DNA of 8,967 nt from Lysobacterales bacterium (lineage in GTDB: Bacteria > Pseudomonadota > Gammaproteobacteria > Xanthomonadales > Xanthomonadaceae), in contig JAATFS010000449.1 in NCBI GenBank assembly GCA_015655035.1, positions 1 to 8,967 on the forward strand. Reading direction: 5' to 3'. A program made the translations under genes and the position numbers. Under the pieces are notes generated by a model. That model was not told the DNA's origin. It saw only the letters and a program-made list of their open reading frames with translations, and made no database searches. Positions 8,430 to 8,967 of this stretch are shown one piece after another (within the stretch, counting starts at the first letter, position 1; every line of letters begins with the position of its first letter).

Positions 8430-8448
8430 GTCCACATCCAGTGTGGAC
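8430..8448. repeat. Inverted repeat GTCCACA-5-TGTGGAC
   Basis: Perfect 7-bp arms (8430-8436 and 8442-8448) separated by five bases. The right arm belongs to a DnaA-box-like 9-mer. It shares the TCCACA core with the palindrome at 8304-8320 and with the other 9-mers of this region. Confidence 0.7.
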
Positions 8449-8476
8449 AACATCCCGGCGACGCCGTGATCCGCCA

Positions 8477-8493
8477 CGCCGCTAGAGGCGGCG
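8477..8493 (-). terminator. GC hairpin just after the NUDIX gene
   Basis: CGCCGC (8477-8482) and GCGGCG (8488-8493) form a perfect 6-bp stem with a 5-base loop, starting three bases after the NUDIX stop codon on the minus strand. The stem is stable, but no T-run follows, so termination here would be weak or Rho-assisted. Confidence 0.35.
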
Positions 8494-8495
8494 AA

Positions 8496-8967
8496 TCAGA
8501 CGCGCGAGAACGACCACGACAACATGCGCCCGTCCCGATAGGGCATCACTCCATGGAACGGTCGCGGGTCGTCATCGAACACCAGCGGCAGGAAGTTACG
8601 GTCCCCTTCCCACATCGGCAATTCTCCAAGCCTATCGATATCCACCCACTCCAGCGTCCCTTCGGGATTGACGGTCCTGGGTTCTCCACTGAATTCATGG
8701 ATGACGAATATGAAACCCAGCCAGTCCTCGCCCCGCTTGCCGAAACCCGGCCAACTGAGGGTGCCGCGAAGCTGCATCGCGCCACACTCCACGCCCGCCT
8801 CTTCGAGAATTTCGCGGCGCATGCCTGCCAGCACATCCTCATCCCGCTCGACCTTGCCGCCCAGGCCGTTGTATTTGCCCAGATGCGGGTCACCCGCGCG
8901 CATGTTGCGATGGATCATCAGCACCTGCTTGCCATCCGGGGACAGCAGGTAGCCCAGGGTGGCGACA
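8496..8967 (-). CDS. NUDIX hydrolase, MutT/MTH1-like (5' truncated)
   Basis: The frame stays open to the right edge of the window, giving 157 residues; the start codon lies outside. An internal GTG at 8924 should not be taken as the start, because the residues before it (VATLGYLLSPDGKQ) form the normal first beta-strands of the domain. The NUDIX box G-x5-E-x7-REUxEExGU is complete in GGKVERDEDVLAGMRREILEEAGV-type order, with the catalytic Glu residues in REILEEAG. LGKYNGLGGK, WPGFGKRGEDW and WEGDRNFLPLVFD resemble MTH1/MutT-type 8-oxo-dGTP diphosphatases, which clear oxidised nucleotides from the pool. That substrate is inferred from family resemblance, and other nucleotide diphosphates are possible. 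The protein is soluble. It is followed by over 500 bp without a gene. Confidence 0.92.
   Translation of the reverse strand, partial: VATLGYLLSPDGKQVLMIHRNMRAGDPHLGKYNGLGGKVERDEDVLAGMRREILEEAGVECGAMQLRGTLSWPGFGKRGEDWLGFIFVIHEFSGEPRTVNPEGTLEWVDIDRLGELPMWEGDRNFLPLVFDDDPRPFHGVMPYRDGRMLSWSFSRV

Larger units (their letters stand above)
8278..8450. promoter_or_regulatory. Cluster of five DnaA-box-like 9-mers
   Basis: Five 9-mers differ by one base from TTATCCACA: TTGTCCACA at 8278-8286 (+), TCATCCACA at 8301-8309 (+), TTTTCCACA at 8315-8323 (minus), TTTTCCACA at 8405-8413 (+) and TTGTCCACA at 8442-8450 (minus). Two pairs are arranged as dyads. The density in 173 bp of a GC-rich genome is high. Possible roles are DnaA titration, DnaA control of a flanking gene, or an origin-like element; no dnaA, dnaN, rpmH or rep gene is in the window, so an actual origin is not supported. 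A different factor recognising TGTGGA dyads is also possible. Confidence 0.5.
7962..8495. other. Long intergenic region between the NUDIX gene and pssA
   Basis: About 530 bp without a convincing coding sequence on either strand; the short frames present lack ribosome-binding sites and protein-like composition. The part next to pssA (7962-8110) shows no clear sigma-70 promoter. The middle (about 8118-8195) has GC-rich complementary segments (GCCGCCG at 8118-8124 and CGGCGGC at 8189-8195) that could form an RNA stem. The part from 8208 to 8450 holds two plus-strand terminator-like hairpins and a cluster of DnaA-box-like motifs, listed separately. Confidence 0.7.

Noticed and set aside
8278..8450. 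Calling the DnaA-box cluster a replication origin
   Set aside because: No dnaA, dnaN, rpmH, parAB or rep gene is present, and no strongly AT-rich unwinding element is evident; the cluster is reported only as a motif cluster.
8143..8469. Several 66-76 codon frames in the pssA-NUDIX intergenic region
   Set aside because: They cross the terminators and DnaA-like motifs, lack ribosome-binding sites and have no protein-like composition.
8496..8924. NUDIX gene starting at GTG 8924 as a complete 142-residue protein
   Set aside because: The in-frame residues upstream continue the NUDIX fold to the window edge, so the gene is truncated rather than starting there.

Overview
The window looks like an ordinary chromosomal stretch from a high-GC gammaproteobacterium of the order Xanthomonadales (Lysobacterales), most likely Xanthomonadaceae or Rhodanobacteraceae. 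The basis is family recognition of the proteins from memory: a class III polyhydroxyalkanoate (PHA) synthase pair phaE-phaC, a CDP-alcohol type PssA, Tex, and a MutT/MTH1-like NUDIX protein. No insertion sequence, phage gene, CRISPR array, tRNA or rRNA was seen.

Layout, left to right. Positions 2-181 (+) hold the last 59 residues of a receiver domain, probably the end of a hybrid histidine kinase. It converges on tex (minus, 249-2612), a transcription accessory protein. Upstream of tex on the same strand is an unrecognised 72-residue ORF (2727-2945). A 191-bp spacer separates this from a divergent FAD-dependent DAO-family oxidoreductase (+, 3137-4348). That gene runs tail-to-tail into a small membrane protein on the minus strand (4306-4770), with 43 bp of coding overlap. 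The small protein carries HExxH and ExxAD motifs like those of M48 peptidases and lies just behind a 68-residue PspC-domain protein (4788-4994).

Upstream again on the minus strand is a compact block pssA (7347-7961), phaE (6200-7288), phaC (5124-6203). phaE and phaC overlap by ATGA, so their translation is probably coupled. PssA starts phosphatidylethanolamine synthesis from CDP-diacylglycerol; PhaE and PhaC together polymerise hydroxyacyl-CoA into PHA storage granules. The monomer-supply genes (phaA, phaB, phaJ) and a phasin gene are not in the window.

Between pssA and the 5'-truncated NUDIX gene (8496-8967, minus) lies about 530 bp without a convincing gene. It is the least ordinary part of the window. 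It contains five 9-mers one base from the DnaA-box consensus, two strong dyads built from TCCACA, and two intrinsic-terminator-like hairpins with T-runs that both face the plus strand although no plus-strand gene precedes them. A small plus-strand RNA and a DnaA-binding cluster are the main hypotheses there. The rest reads as core genome; the PhaE lysine-rich tail and the small HExxH protein are the other points worth following.
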